DNA of 64,000 bases from Triplophysa rosa. Lineage: Eukaryota; Chordata; Actinopteri; Cypriniformes; Nemacheilidae. The notes beneath the pieces are model-generated. The model ran no database searches. It saw only the letters and a program-made list of their open reading frames with translations, and was not told the DNA's origin. Positions 47,529 through 59,354 of the stretch are shown piece by piece. Every line of letters starts with the position of its first letter. The first letter of the stretch is position 1. The DNA lies in assembly GCF_024868665.1 (NCBI RefSeq), contig NC_079893.1, positions 12,208,661-12,272,660 on the forward strand. Reading direction: 5' to 3'. Both the position numbers and the translations under genes were made by a program.

Positions 47529-49048
47529 TGTTTAAAGGTGTTTAAGTGTTTTACATGATGGATAAAGTCAAGCCGAATTATTCAGGTCTGTTAAAACAAG
47601 CTACTGTATAACAAAAAGAAGTATTTCTGATACTTGATCATTGAATTCTGCAGCTTTTCCTTGTAAATGGAACCTTTCAGGTTCATTAATACAAACATCA
47701 CATAATATATGTGCTTGGTAAGTCATGACTTCAGTACATCAATAGCTCACCTCTTCCTGTCTGTCAGTATGTGTAGTGGCGAACTGACAGATGAGAACTA
47801 ATTGACTCTGATCATTTCAATGGATGTGGGATTTGGTTGTTCTCAGTCTCTCCCGCTCACTTTTCTCTGCGTTCCTCCCCTCAACTGTATGTTTTCCTTT
47901 GGGATACAAATGTTTTCACTTGGGAATGTGGGTCTAGCAGGTGTTAATTTTATTTTTTCCTTTTGTCACTTTCTCTCTTTCGTTCTCACAGGAATTCTTC
48001 TCATGTTAGGTCACTGTAATCTCACATCTCCAGTTGACTATTATGATGAAGACATGCAACATAATACCGCCATTCGGAAGTGCATTTGTAAGAAGAAAGG
48101 AAAGAAAGAGAAACAAAGGAGATTTGCTGGACGGACAATATAGACTTTTAAACCCGAGTTCTTGAAGAGAATTTTTCTGATAATCCCCCTCTCCTGCTGC
48201 TAAGCCCGCGCTCTACAAAATGTACTTCATTTCCATTGACAAGTTCTCTCACGTACGTTACGCTCTGTTTGCCAGCTTCTTCCTAAGAGCATTAAACTCT
48301 CTGCCATTGCGGTGCCCTTTACAAAACCGACTTCCTCTTCATCACCTCGTTCTGTACAGCCTCTTCCTCTTTTGATGCTATTCTCATTTTGACTTGAAAT
48401 CGTTTTGCTTGTAAATGAGTTCGGCCGGGGCATAAGACCCGGCCAGTGTGCGGTTCAGACTGCTGGACCGTTTTATGGTTTCCGTCGACACTTCTCAGAC
48501 ACAACGTGCGGAATGATTATGGGAAAATAAGAGGCTCTGTTTCAGCAGTTGTTGTTCACGAAACCGGGATAAATTACAATTTACATTTACACTTACACTT
48601 TACATTGCGACAGTTTATGTAGAAGCAGTTATGGTGGCCCATCCACAGCAATGTATTTGAGCACTTCCAGCTTTATGGATGTGACATTTTTTAGTCAAAA
48701 CTTGAAATATAATTTTCAAAGAATGTATTTATTACCGATATATTGAATCATCTGTTTATATAAACCTCTGCCTATAGAGTCCAGACATCAGAAAAATATC
48801 AGTCTATGCAATTTTTTTATTTAAAACAGGGAGAAAATATTGTGGAAAAACGGATGCACGTTTTTAAGTGACAACACACTTTGTAGGGTTTCTGTGAATT
48901 AAAATGTACAAACCAGAAGCAATAATACCCCAAAATGGTTGACTCTTTATAAAAGATTAAATAATTACTACATTTTCATTCTCACGTGCCCTTTTATAAG
49001 GAATATGGACTGTTATGGATGTGACAATTTACTTACCTGACTATGTGA

Positions 49049-49258
49049 AACGTCTCGGTTACGTTTGTAACCTCGGTTCCCTGATGGAGGGAACGAGACG
49101 TTGTGTCGAACCGACAGATGGGGTTCGTCCCTGAGAACCAATCGTTTCCGACTGCTTAGAAAAGGCCAATGAAAATTGGCAAATGAAATTTGCATGCCGG
49201 ACTCCGCCCCGGACATCCGGGTATAAAAGGGAGACGGCGTGCATCATTCATTCACCTT
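49049..49258 (-). repeat. DIRS 3'-side inverted terminal repeat with extension
   Basis: 49098-49258 is inverted with 54894-55056 (AACCGACAGATGGGGTTCGT, TGAAATTTGCATGCCGGACT, TATAAAAGGGAGACGGCGTG in both). The first 49 bases (AACGTCTCGGTTACGTTTGT on) are unique to this side and pair instead with the internal complementary region. Confidence 0.93.
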
Positions 49259-49321
49259 AGTTCTGAGGAGCCTGAGACCTCTCACGACTGCTGCAGAGGA
49301 CAGCACGTGTTGTGGCAAGAG

Positions 49322-49429
49322 GACACAACGTCTCGTTCCCTCCATCAGGGAACCGAGGTTACAAACGTAACCGAGACGTTCCCTTTCTGTCGGTCTCTCG
49401 ACGTTGTGTCGAACCGACAGATGGGGTTC
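49322..49429. repeat. DIRS internal complementary region (circle-junction template)
   Basis: 49322-49380 is the exact reverse complement of the left end 49049-49107. 49378-49429 is the near-exact reverse complement of the right end 55026-55077. The two halves overlap in GTT (49378-49380), which is AAC on the other strand at both element ends. In the DIRS model this region templates end joining into a circle, and the shared trinucleotide is the recombination site. Confidence 0.93.
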
Positions 49430-49430
49430 C

Positions 49431-50127
49431 AATGGAAAACGCCATAACACTGTGCCCTGTCACAATCTCAACGAAGCGACGGTGACTGGCCTGGGCGTGT
49501 CAGCCGTGAACGCTACCGCGAAATTGTAACCTACCAGTGGGTAGGTAGGGGGTCCCAGAGCTTTCTTGAAAGGTGGGAAGGCCCCTACCTTCGGCCTCAC
49601 AGGCGGCGGCCTTGTTTCTCTAACAGCGAGAAGCCGCCCGGAACCGTAAGGCCACTGGGTAAGCGCTACTTCCTCAAGCGGGGGATGCGCTACAGAGACC
49701 ACTTCCTACCACAGGGAGGAGACTAGTGGAGATACCAACATGGTCTCACCGATGGGGGAGAACTCATGGGAAGAAAGTGCGGACTGAAGGAGTTAACCGC
49801 GAGGTGGAGGTCCACCTAGGGAGGTCATGGGTTACCAAGGTGGGAACCAGCATGAGGATACATCAGACGGAACCGCCCTACTGGGGGGTTGCAACGTCTG
49901 GTAGCACTAGGTCCGGTTAGAGCTATGTTGCGAATAACTCAGGTGATACCCGGCCTAAGGGGCAGGGCTGCTCTGCCCAGCCCGCCCCAGGGGGTGCTTG
50001 CTTAGTGATGGATGGAGTGCCTGTTCTTCGCCCAGTGGGGAAAGAATGGAGGCTGAATCGGTATACTGACCCACTCGAGAGAGGGGGAAAAGAACCGAAC
50101 AGGCGTACACCCTACCAGTTGCCGGTC
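49431..50127. other. DIRS 3' untranslated region
   Basis: Between the internal complementary region and the recombinase stop. ORFs in this stretch on either strand have no family resemblance. Confidence 0.6.
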
Positions 50128-51585
50128 CTACATGTGGCCATGCAGGACGCGGGCTGACACCGGCTCTACGCGGAGGTTGTAAAACCTCGCGAAGGTGTTG
50201 GGTGTAGCCCAACCCGCAGCTCTGCAAATGTCTGCGAGAGAGGCCCCCCGTGCCAAGGCCCAAGAGGAGGCAACACCCCGGGTGGAGTGGGCCCTCACTC
50301 CTAGGGGGCACGGGCGATTTAGGGATTGGTAAACTGCCTTGACAGCGTCCACAATCCAGTGGGCCAACCTCTGCTTGGAGACAGCTCTCCCCTGTTGCTG
50401 ACCTCCGAAACAGACAAAGAGCTGATCCGAGCTCCTGAAGCTCTGTGTGCGGTCTAAGTAGAGGCGCAGCGCGCGTACTGGACACAACACGGACGGGGTT
50501 GGGTCTTCCTCCCCAGTGGGGAGCGCCTGTAAGTTCACCACCTGGTCCCGAAAGGGAGCGGTGGGAACCTTGGGCACGTAGCCGGGCCGAGGTCTCAGGA
50601 TAACGTGAGAATCCCTGGGTCCGAATTCTAGGCAGTCAGGGGACACGGAGAAAGCCTGTAGATCCCCTACCCTCTTGATGGAGGCGAGCGCCATAAGGAG
50701 AACCATCTTCATCGTGAGATGAGGAAGAGAGGCATCCCCTAGGGGCTCGAAGGGGGGCCTGGTGAGACCTGTCAGGGCTACATCCATGTCCCAAGAGGGT
50801 ATGGAGCACGGACGAGGCGGGTTACGCCTCCTCGCGCCCCTTAGGAACCTAATGACCAGGTCGTGCTGCCCTAGAGACTTCCCAGCAACTGAGTTGTGAT
50901 GAGCAGCAATGGCGGCTACATACACTTTCAGTGTGGAGGGGGAGAGTTTAGTCTCGAGTCTCTCTTGTAGGAAGGACAGCACGGATCCGATCGCACAACT
51001 CCGTGGGTCTTCTCCTCGAGAAGCACACCAGGTCGAGAAGAGGCGCCACTTGTAGGCGTACAGTCGCCTAGTGGCAGGTGCCCTAGCCTGAGAAATGGTA
51101 GCTACCACTGCTGGGGGCAGACCACTCAGGATCTCCTCGTCCCGTCCAGGGGCCAGACATGGAGGTTCCAGAGGTCTGGCCTGGGATGCCATAACGTGCC
51201 CTTCCCCTGGGAAAGCAAGTCCTTCGTCAGGGGAATCGGCCAGGGGGGAGCTGTCGTCAAGAGCATTAGCTCCGAGAACCAAGTCCGGTTGGGCCAGTGT
51301 GGCGCAACGAGTAACACTTGCTGCTCCTCTTCCCTGACCTTGCACAGGGTCTGTGCAATGAGGCTCACTGGGGGGAAGGCGTACTTCCGCTTGTCCCGCA
51401 GCCAGCTGTGCGCTAGGGCATCCGTGCCGAGGGGTCCCTCGGTCAGAGAGTACCAAAGCGGGCAATGGGTGGTTTCGAGGGAGGCGAACAGGTCTACCTG
51501 GGCCTGCCCGAACTGCAAATGAGCTGGACTGTGCGGGGGTGGAGTCGCCACTCTCCGCGAGGCATAGACTGACGAGAGAGCGCAT
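50128..51585 (-). CDS. DIRS tyrosine recombinase (integrase)
   Basis: Open frame of 485 codons, of which the recombinase proper is about residues 150-475. Met132 (51192) is a more plausible start than the first Met, because residues 1-131 merely overlap the end of the RT/RNase H frame. The core-binding part is ARAPATRRLYAYKWRLFSTW to RFLRGARRRNP. Catalytic set: R305 (ASIKRVGDLQ), H433 and R436 (RAHSTRG), W459 (AAGWAT) and the nucleophile Y469 (FARFYNL), so the R-H-R-W/H-Y set is complete. It would catalyse insertion of a circular DNA copy at a short GTT/AAC-type site. No internal stop. Confidence 0.92.
   Translation of the reverse strand: MRSLVSLCLAESGDSTPAQSSSFAVRAGPGRPVRLPRNHPLPALVLSDRGTPRHGCPSAQLAAGQAEVRLPPSEPHCTDPVQGQGRGAASVTRCATLAQPDLVLGANALDDSSPLADSPDEGLAFPGEGHVMASQARPLEPPCLAPGRDEEILSGLPPAVVATISQARAPATRRLYAYKWRLFSTWCASRGEDPRSCAIGSVLSFLQERLETKLSPSTLKVYVAAIAAHHNSVAGKSLGQHDLVIRFLRGARRRNPPRPCSIPSWDMDVALTGLTRPPFEPLGDASLPHLTMKMVLLMALASIKRVGDLQAFSVSPDCLEFGPRDSHVILRPRPGYVPKVPTAPFRDQVVNLQALPTGEEDPTPSVLCPVRALRLYLDRTQSFRSSDQLFVCFGGQQQGRAVSKQRLAHWIVDAVKAVYQSLNRPCPLGVRAHSTRGVASSWALARGASLADICRAAGWATPNTFARFYNLRVEPVSARVLHGHM
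51126..51520 (-). pseudogene. DIRS ORF2 C-terminal domain, out of frame with RT
   Basis: QVDLFASLETTHCPLWYSLT, GTDALAHSW, KYAFPPVSLI, VLLVAPHWPNRTWF, LLSQGKGTLWHPRPDLW and LHVWPL form the conserved region that follows RNase H in DIRS polyproteins. It lies in a different frame from the RT/RNase H (junction near 51515), and the expected linking residues are missing there, suggesting a small deletion that is not a multiple of three. Confidence 0.75.
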
Positions 51586-52891
51586 CGGCTGTCTGGTTCA
51601 GGTCGCCTGGGATATACGTGGCACGCAGGGAGTGGGTCACCTGCTGACTCCACCGGAGGAGGCGTCGGGCGAGTCGTGTTAACTGCAGTGAGCGAACGCC
51701 ACCCTGATGATTGATATACGCTACTGCAGTAGTGCTGTCCGACCGGACCAGCACGTGCTTGCCCTGCACGAGAGGCTGCAGCCTGCACCGTTGCACACTG
51801 CACCCCAACCCTGCAGGGAGCCCTGCCCGAAGGAAGGTCATGGAAGGCCAAGGGGTTAGGGTGCGTCGGCAGCGAGGCGTAATCACCATCTGCCTGCTGC
51901 CGGTGTGCCACGCTCTCCAGGGAACTCGACTCTGGAGCCAGTGTTGGAGCGGCCTCATGTGCATCAACCCGAGGGGTATCTCCGCCGCCGAGGATGCCAT
52001 GTGTCCCAGGAGCCTCTGAAATAGTTTCAGGGGAACCGCTGACTGCGTGAAATGATCCAGGCAGTTCAACACCGACTGGGCGCGTACTGTGGACAGTCGC
52101 GCTGTCATGGTGACAGAGTTGAGTTCCATACCAAGATAGAGGATGCTCTGCACAGGGGAGAGCTTGCTTTTCTCTCTGTTGACCTGTAGTCCCAATCGAT
52201 CTAGGTGCCGGAGCACCAGGTCCCTGTGTGCACACAACAGATCTCGCGAGTGTGCCAAGATAAGCCAGTCGTCGAGATAGTTGAGTACCCTCACACCCTT
52301 CTCCCTGAGGGGAGAGAGGGCGGCCTCCACAATCTCCGTAAAGACTCGTGGAGACAGAGACAGACCGAAGGGGAGGACTCTGTACTGATATGCCCGACCC
52401 TCGAAAGCGAACCGTAGGAACGGGCGATGATGAGGGAGAATCGAGACATGAAAGTAAGCGTCCTTTAGGTCGATTGCCATGAACCAATCCTGACATCTGA
52501 CAGATGCCAGGATGCGCTTCTGCGTGAGCATCCTGAACGGCAGCTTGTGCAGGTGTCTGTTCAGGGTACGCAGATCTAGAATGGGGCGCACCCCCCCGCC
52601 TTTTTTGGGGACGATGAAGTAAGGGCTGTAAAACCCCTTGGACATCTCGGCTAAGGGGACGGACTCGATTGCACCCTTCGCCAGAAAAGTGGCGACCTCG
52701 CCCCGTAGTACGGGAGCATCCCGGCCTCTGACCGAGGTGGCGAGGATGCCCCGAAACTTGGGCGGGATTCTGGCGATCTGGATCGCGTAGCCGAGACGGA
52801 TCGTTCTTCTCAGCCACCGTGATGGTGTGGGAAGCTCGAGCCAAGCTCCCAGGGACCGCGACAGGGGGACTAAGGGTATGATCTGCTTCAT
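51494..52891 (-). pseudogene. DIRS reverse transcriptase and damaged RNase H
   Basis: RT: FYSPYFIVPKKGGGVRPILD (88-107), motif A WFMAIDLKDAYFHV (D141), FGLSLSPRVFTEI, catalytic YLDD (205-208) in VLNYLDDWLI, and YLGMELNS. The palm is intact. RNase H should follow, but between TPRCRRTLTPW (338-348) and PLVQGKHVLVRSDST (373-387) only about 25 residues are present. The usual TDAS…GWGA and HIN.LELLA segments, holding the first two catalytic acids, are absent. Later acids (D385, D437 in TADALSR) remain. The frame then ends prematurely at 51494. RT could be active; RNase H should not be. Confidence 0.85.
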
Positions 52892-53274
52892 CGACCCCCC
52901 GGGGGGTGGTTCGATGGCTGGCAGTGCGGGTCTCTCGCAGGGGGGCCCCCGGGAAGAAGACTGGCTCTGCTGGATTGCCTGCCTGGCGATGCAGCTCCAC
53001 GCACCGTCGATTTGAGAGTGCTGAGAGCTGCAAAATACATTCGATGTTGCGCCTCACCAAGACGCAACGTCGAGTGGCCAAACACTGTCTGACAGAGGGT
53101 GAGAGCGGCTGTGAAGAACACCCAGGGAGATTGGCTCTTTTTGTGAAAAAGTGGGCGCTAGCGCCCCGTAGGAGCTGATGTTGGAACGGGGCAGGAACCG
53201 TCCCGGATCGACCGTCCAGCGATGATATGGCTGGGATCGGACCCGATGGTGTTAACCTCCCTGGGGTCTTCCCG
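52892..53274 (-). other. DIRS gag-pol linker
   Basis: Between the gag stop and the first RT Met. Frames are open in part, but no domain is recognisable. The true ORF2 start may lie here at a non-AUG codon or by overlap. Confidence 0.5.
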
Positions 53275-54689
53275 TCAGGGTCGCTTCTTCCTCGAAGGTT
53301 GCTGACGGGGTGGTGGTCTCCCCTTCGACGCCCTTTTCCGGGGTGCCGCCTGGGTCTGCTGGGGAGCAGAGGCCACACGGGAACTCGAAGGCCTGTGGGC
53401 GGCCGAGTCCCGGCGGGGTAGGATGTGGCTAATCGCCTCCGTCTGCTTTTTCACTGTCGAGAACTGCTGAGCAAAGTCCTCGACAGTGTCACCAAACATC
53501 CCACCCTGCGCAATGGGCGCGTTGAGAAAGCGGACTTTCTCGGCGTCGCTCATCTGCGCAAGGTTGAGCCAGAGGTGCCTCTCCTGGACCACCATGGTGG
53601 ACATCGCCCGACCCAGGGCCCTCGCGGTCACCTTGGTCGCCCTTAGAGCGAGGTTGGTGGCGGTGCGGAGTTCCTGCATTAACCCCGGGTCGGTCTTACC
53701 CTCATGGATCTCTTTCAATGCCTTGGCCTGGTGGACCTGCAGGATGGCCATGGCGTGGAGAGAGGAGGCAGCTTGGCCCGCGGCAGTGTAGGCCTTCGAC
53801 ACCAGCGATGCCGAAGTCCTACATGCCTTGGACGGGAGTTTCGGTCGACCTCTCCAGGTGGACGCCGCCTGCGGGCACAGGTGCACCGCGACTGCACGTT
53901 CCACCTGGGGCACGTCGACGTAACCCTTAGCTGCCCCACCATCGAGGGAAGAGAGAGCGACGGAACCGGTTTGACGTGTACGAAAGGGGCGTTCCACGTC
54001 TTCGTCAGTTCCTCATGCACTTCCGGGAAGAACGGATCCGGGGTTGGGCGCGGCTTGGAGTCGCGCTCAGAGCCCAAGAACCATGTGTCCAACCGTGAGC
54101 GCTGGGGGAGAGGCACCGGAGTGCACTCTAACCCAATGCACACGGCGGCCTGGGAAAGCATGGCCGACATCTCGACATCCGCTTCCTCCTGAGCTCGTCC
54201 CCCCTTGGGGGGGAGCTGCAGAGAGTCGTCGGGATCGGATGCCAGCAATTCGCTCTCCTTTGCTGCGATAGACATCTCATCATCATCACGCATCGTGTCC
54301 GAATACGTGAAGGAGGACGCTGACGGTGTGGCACCGCCTGCTAGGGAATGGTGAGGCGAGCGAGACGGGGTGCGAGCGGTCCGCGAGCACTTGGCTGACG
54401 GTTTAGCGCTCGCAGAAACCCCCATATCACCCTCGCCGCTCGCCTTGGCGGACGGAATGGCCTTAGCCATCCTCGTCACAGCCCGGGAAGCCTGCGAGGT
54501 GGTGGCTGGTTCTCGGGAGAAAACAGCCACCCGTGACCGCAACGTCTCTATGACCATCTGCCCGCAGTGCGGGCAAGATGAGTCCACGAAGGCTGCCTCA
54601 GTGTGCTGGACCCCCAAACACCTGACACAGACATCGTGCTTGTCCCCTTCCTCGTGGAGGACACCGCACCCACGAGAACAGCGGGACAT
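53275..54689 (-). pseudogene. DIRS Gag, one frameshift
   Basis: Starts MSRCSRGCGVLHEEGDKHDV. The N-terminus is cysteine-rich (CSRGC, CVRC, CPHC), probably a zinc-binding module. A serine-rich acidic linker follows, then WNAPF. Near 53987 the frame changes: the first frame decays into VHVKPVPSLS while the next one continues as a DIRS Gag (KGYVDVPQVERAVAVHLCPQ, SKAYTAAGQAASSLHAMAIL, TNLALRATKVTARALGRAMS, RHLWLNLAQMSDAEKVRFLN), ending in a basic tail KRASKGRPPPRQQPSRKKRP. The break is at a four-C run (GGGG on the + strand); one extra C would keep the frame. Confidence 0.85.
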
Positions 54690-54893
54690 GCCGCGCTGGA
54701 GAAATTAGCTCTTTTAGAATGCAGATGTTGAGTCACCGTCTGCAGGCTCGAACACCTCTGGAACCGCCGAGACGCCCAGGGGAAGTCGCTGCAGGAAGGG
54801 ACAGTCCGCTGCACCACGTCGTAGAACCGGCAATGTGAAGCTTTTGCTAAGTAGCAAGACAAGATCTTCATAACCGAAGGCTCCGAAGAACAA

Positions 54894-55077
54894 AAGGTGA
54901 ATGAATGATGCACGCCGTCTCCCTTTTATACCCAGATTTCCGGGGCGGAGTCCGGCATGCAAATTTCATTTGCCAATTTTCATTGGCCTTTTCTAAGTAG
55001 TTGGAAACGATTGGTTCTCAGGGACGAACCCCATCTGTCGGTTCGACACAATGTCGAGAGACCGACAGAAAGGGAAC
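54894..55077 (-). repeat. DIRS 5'-side inverted terminal repeat
   Basis: Inverted copy of 49098-49258. Its outer tip ACCGACAGAAAGGGAAC is unique to this side and is mirrored in the internal complementary region. Confidence 0.93.
54925..54937 (-). promoter_or_regulatory. TATA box in the DIRS 5' terminal repeat
   Basis: CCCTTTTATACCC on + (GGGTATAAAAGGG on -), about 240 bases upstream of the gag ATG. The same box is in the other terminal repeat (49211-49223). Probable start site for the element transcript. Confidence 0.55.
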
Positions 55078-55770
55078 TATGCTTTAAAAACACAAAACAT
55101 GCTTTAAAAACTTTTAAAACTTTTTAGAGACTTAAAATGGGTATTTAAACCACCAAATATTGACATCTGACCAACAGTAGTATGGTGAAAACCTTTGCTA
55201 AAAACATTTTTCATCTTAAGGATGACATTTACAAGGAAGTTTCTTAAAAATGAACTGTTACATTTTATATGGATGGACATTCAAATAATGCATCTGTAAA
55301 AGGCACGAGGGAGGCGAAATGTAATTTGCCCTATTTTGCATAAATAACCAATCATTATTAGAAGTGACCTTTCAAGGCAATTAGCATTTAGCATTTTAGC
55401 GCTAGAGTGTGCTCGTGGAGAAAGATATTGCTGCAGGTTAATTTAACGGGATGAGAAATACAATTCTTGAAGTTATTGAAAGATCTCAAAACAAATGGGA
55501 TGTAGGAAAAAATAAGCCCTTCGTTCTTTATGATATGTGAGAGTTTGATCAAAATTAATTCACATTTTACTGCCTCTGTAAATTCCTTCATGGGCCGCCT
55601 CTTTTATTAAAAGCAGCTTGCAAACTACAACATTGTAGACAGAACTGAGGAGTACAATATAACATTGAATCACAGAAGATGTGTCTTGGTGGCTCAGGTA
55701 GGGTTGGAAAGATCTTTTCACCAGTGAAGAACACTGGAAGTTAAGGAAAGTGATTGTGTGCCTCTGCTCG

Positions 55771-55995
55771 CTAACAGGCCACTAACTTGAGCAGAAAAAA
55801 TAGCGAGCCAGTCCCAGTGGCTGTTTTATATGCGCCCATCAGCATCTTAAACTTGATGTGAGCAGCAACTGGCAGCCAATGAGGCTGAAAGAGGTACAAT
55901 GTGCTCTCCCTTGGGCTCATTGAAGACCAACCGTGGCACCACATTCTGAATAATTTTGTTTGTAGGTTTAATTGTGCATGCGGTACGTCTGACCA
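55771..55995 (-). pseudogene. LINE (L2/Rex-type) RT fragment
   Basis: On the - strand LFQPHWLPVAAHIKFKMLMG, then AYKTATG, matches the conserved ‘LHWLPVxxRIxFKxxxLxYKxxxG’ stretch near the end of L2/Rex non-LTR polymerases. It precedes, in protein order, the segment seen at 9594-9815. No catalytic core; a dead 5'-truncated copy. Confidence 0.75.
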
Positions 55996-58743
55996 GAAGA
56001 TCATTACAAATAGTTCAGTCTGGAGATGATAAGAGATGGAAACCAAACACTTTGGCTGGCTTGAACGGATTTGAAATCTGCAAATAGCGTTTGCCAAATG
56101 TTGAAATCGAAGGAAAGCAATTCATTGGAAGTTTCTTTATCAGAGACGTTCAAGTGTGTTTTTTGACAAACTTGATTTGAAATCTGCAAGCATGCAATTG
56201 CACAAATGCATGTAAAAAGCAATTTACGGTGTTTAAAGTTGAACAAAGTTGTATCTTAAGAGGTGAAATGAGTTGAACTGATCTTAGGAAAATTGACGAT
56301 ATGATTCTCATCGAGGTTACTGCATGTGTGTGTGTAAATCCCCCGGCCTCTAAAAATAATGCAGGAACTGTTGGGAATGTGACACACAGATATAACGACT
56401 GCAGGAGCTTAACAACGGATCAACACCACATGGACACACACACACACTTACACACCCTATAAAAACACACTCTCTCAATAAACCTAAACCTGTTGACAAC
56501 TGCTGTCGGATTCAGACGCACACACTAAACCTGCACACATTATATGTTACACACACACTGCGCTGAAGTTTAACTTTATGTAAAACAGTTACAACGATAG
56601 CTTTTTATTGAACATAATGAAAACGTTCACTGTCATTTGTCTGTCTGTTTTGGGTTTACATGTGAGTGCATTTTTTGTGTGTGTTTTCACTGTTGGGGGT
56701 AATGTCTGTCTGCTCATGTGGGCCAGTTAATTTTAGATGTCTCTTTCTGCTCATAGGTTTACCTACTCTCTCTCTCGGCATCATTCGTCGTGTCAGTGTC
56801 TGTGTTGGAATTTGTCACTGTAAGTGTTAAATTAATGGATGAGGCGTCAGTGGTTTCCAAACTAGATGGTCATCAGATCATATGTAGTCTGCTAACATGA
56901 GAGAAGCGTTAGCTCAGATTTGGTCTGTCCAACTCAAATTCGTTGTTTTTGTAATCTAAAAAAAACAAAACAAAGTCGTATGTTTACAAACCCGATACAA
57001 ACCACATCTATATGTTTAAATTTCGATTAAAATCAGATTTTTTGGGAACGCGCTTCAGTCTGGACAGTCAAATTGTATTTAAAGTAGCTTTTTCGCATTT
57101 GGGATTGAATATCTACTGTATGTGAAAACAGTATATTGTTAGAACCATACTTTTATAATGAATGGTGTAAGGTTCACTGTGTAGTGAATAGTGAACGATT
57201 GAACACGTCACATACAGTATGTTCTCTCATGCGACTTGTGAGTTCAGCACCGTGGCGAGATGCCATGATAGACATGAGAAAAGGCTAATTTTCCAGTTTT
57301 CCATGCTCTCTTCCCACACTAACAGCTACTCTCAGATGTTGTGTGAGAAAGTCACTTGTCGTCGCTTTGACACTGAAAGCCTGGATCAGATTTCCTCACT
57401 TGCTAAGTGACATTGCGGACAGTCAGAAGATCAGATTTGAAACTCTATTAGCATACAATGTGAACAAATCCACGGAGCTGTGGTTCTCATCTGGTTTTGC
57501 TCCATCTTTCAAATTGGTAGCAAGTGGCAACCTGGCACTATACTGTCCAATTGTATTATAAAATGTAATAAAAGTAAAGCCAATTAAAACAAGTCTTTAA
57601 ATTTATACATTGAAATTTATTCAAGTCACTATGAAATCAAAAGGGCTTTTTATGGAATGTTAAATTTAAATATTTTATTATCTCTTTTATTAAAAACATT
57701 AACCGCTTCTCTCCCTCTGAACTACATCTCTTCATGACGTATGTCTCAGCGCGGGGGTAGAACTACAGTATATTCCAACTTCCAACAATCCAGAAAATTA
57801 CCCAAGGATGAATTGAAGTCCACCCTACATTTTTTGTCATTCCAGAAGTCTTTTACTAAGATATATATCACAATATGGAGAAAAACACCATCACAACTTC
57901 TGTTTCTTGTCGAATTGAATATCAGCATTGAATTTTTAAATGTCACCATTCTGTCAATTCAGTGGCCAACAAATAACCGTTGGAAACACATTGTCATTAG
58001 CACATTTTTTTCTTTGCAAACCTGTATTTAATGTATTGATTTCCTTTATCGTGCATTAGTTTTGTACTTGGCTTTTGAAGATGAGAGTGTGTCATGCATC
58101 CTATCCAGGTTAAACTTGCCATAAACTTTTTTGGTTCACTATACACAATTATATTTTTATTTTCAGAATATATGACTTTTTGTATGTAGCGTTCTTTTAT
58201 TCCATGCTGCCCATGACCAAATCAGACAAACCTACAAGTTTAGAGCCGCCGTCATAGAGAATGTCTTTTTTGTGTGTGTGTTCTGTTAGCAGCCATGAAG
58301 GGAGGGCTATTGAGAAGTCATTTATATCAAGTCAAATGTTTTGTCTAAAAGCATGCATGGATATAATTTTTCTTTGATTTGACGTTATAATACTCTCCAC
58401 CACTGTGTCTAGCCGTTCTATTGATATGGGTGTGGTTAGACAAATGTTTGTGTTTGACAGACAGCGCTGACCTACTGTTTATTGAAGTTTATGTCTGATG
58501 GACAGAAGTGGAAAATGAGCAACACACCAACTATGAATAGACTAAAGCAGTGTATGTGTGTGTGACAGATTATTGACCTACTGGGATTGTGGATGGTGTC
58601 TTTCACCTTTCTGATGCACTGAAGCTAGCACTCTTTAACAGACATGGGGCTTATCTGTCTGTCCTGAGGACACAAACACACTGCAAACTTACTCTCTCGC
58701 TCTATAAACGCACGACTGAGGGCCATGTTTTAAGAGGGAGATG

Positions 58744-58746
<3 letters not shown>

Positions 58747-58781
<35 letters not shown>
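58747..58781. repeat. GA microsatellite
   Basis: (GA)n, about 17 units. Confidence 0.95.
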
Positions 58782-58785
<4 letters not shown>

Positions 58786-59278
58786 AGTAAAGCAGACAAG
58801 TAAAAGAACAGCTCAAGTAAAAGCCAGTTTGCCTTCTAGCTTTTAAGGGGTTCTTAAGATGTTCATCTTTCAGTCCATATAGGACATAAAGGAACCTTAA
58901 CCTCTTAAATCGCACACGCACAGCAGTTTGTTTTTGTCTTCTAAACCCACACACTAAACCCTTTAATGTCTTCTCATCTTTACATTCCATCCCTTGTGAC
59001 TATAGTGCCAACATTACCGCAATTGAAGATATGAGATGTTAAAATCAACAGTATCACAGCATTTGTGTGAAAACTGTTGGAGTTTGTTGAATGTGTCTTT
59101 TGCCCTATCAAGATGATTTAACAAGCGTGTAAGGGAGAAAGCAATGATTATATTATAAGAGGTGTATTGGATTGCAGCTGTCAAAATAGTCAGATGTCCA
59201 ATAATCTTATAGCTTTTAATAGATCTTTCCTCTGCCATTCACTATTTGAAACTATGGACTGATCAACAAATATTGCCA

Positions 59279-59280
<2 letters not shown>

Positions 59281-59351
<71 letters not shown>
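59281..59351. repeat. CT microsatellite
   Basis: Perfect (CT)n, about 35 units. Confidence 0.97.

Positions 59352-59354
<3 letters not shown>

Larger units (their letters stand above)
49049..55077 (-). mobile_element. DIRS-type tyrosine-recombinase retrotransposon, full length
   Basis: 6.03 kb. Order on the - strand: gag, RT-RNase H, tyrosine recombinase, as in DIRS1 elements. Terminal inverted repeats (49098-49258 and 54894-55056) carry TATAAAAGG boxes. An internal complementary region at 49322-49429 is complementary to both outer ends. AAC is present at both extremes (49049-49051, 55075-55077). There is no target duplication of the LTR type, as expected for recombinase-mediated insertion of a circular intermediate. 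It lies in slit2 intron 4, antisense to the gene. The recombinase is open; gag and RT/RNase H have breaks. Confidence 0.95.

Noticed and set aside
49955..50485. 176-codon - strand ORF overlapping the recombinase C-terminus
   Set aside because: Shadow frame of the tyrosine recombinase; low-complexity Pro/Leu/Arg composition.
52892..53274. A separate small gene between DIRS gag and RT
   Set aside because: Frames here continue DIRS coding or linker; no start or domain.
51126..53378. 750-codon open frame on the - strand across the DIRS RT region
   Set aside because: Only its last ~125 residues are meaningful (the DIRS C-terminal domain). The rest is an out-of-frame reading of the GC-rich RT coding strand.
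57741..58031. 96-codon ORF
   Set aside because: No domain; the surrounding sequence looks like ordinary intron or old repeat DNA.
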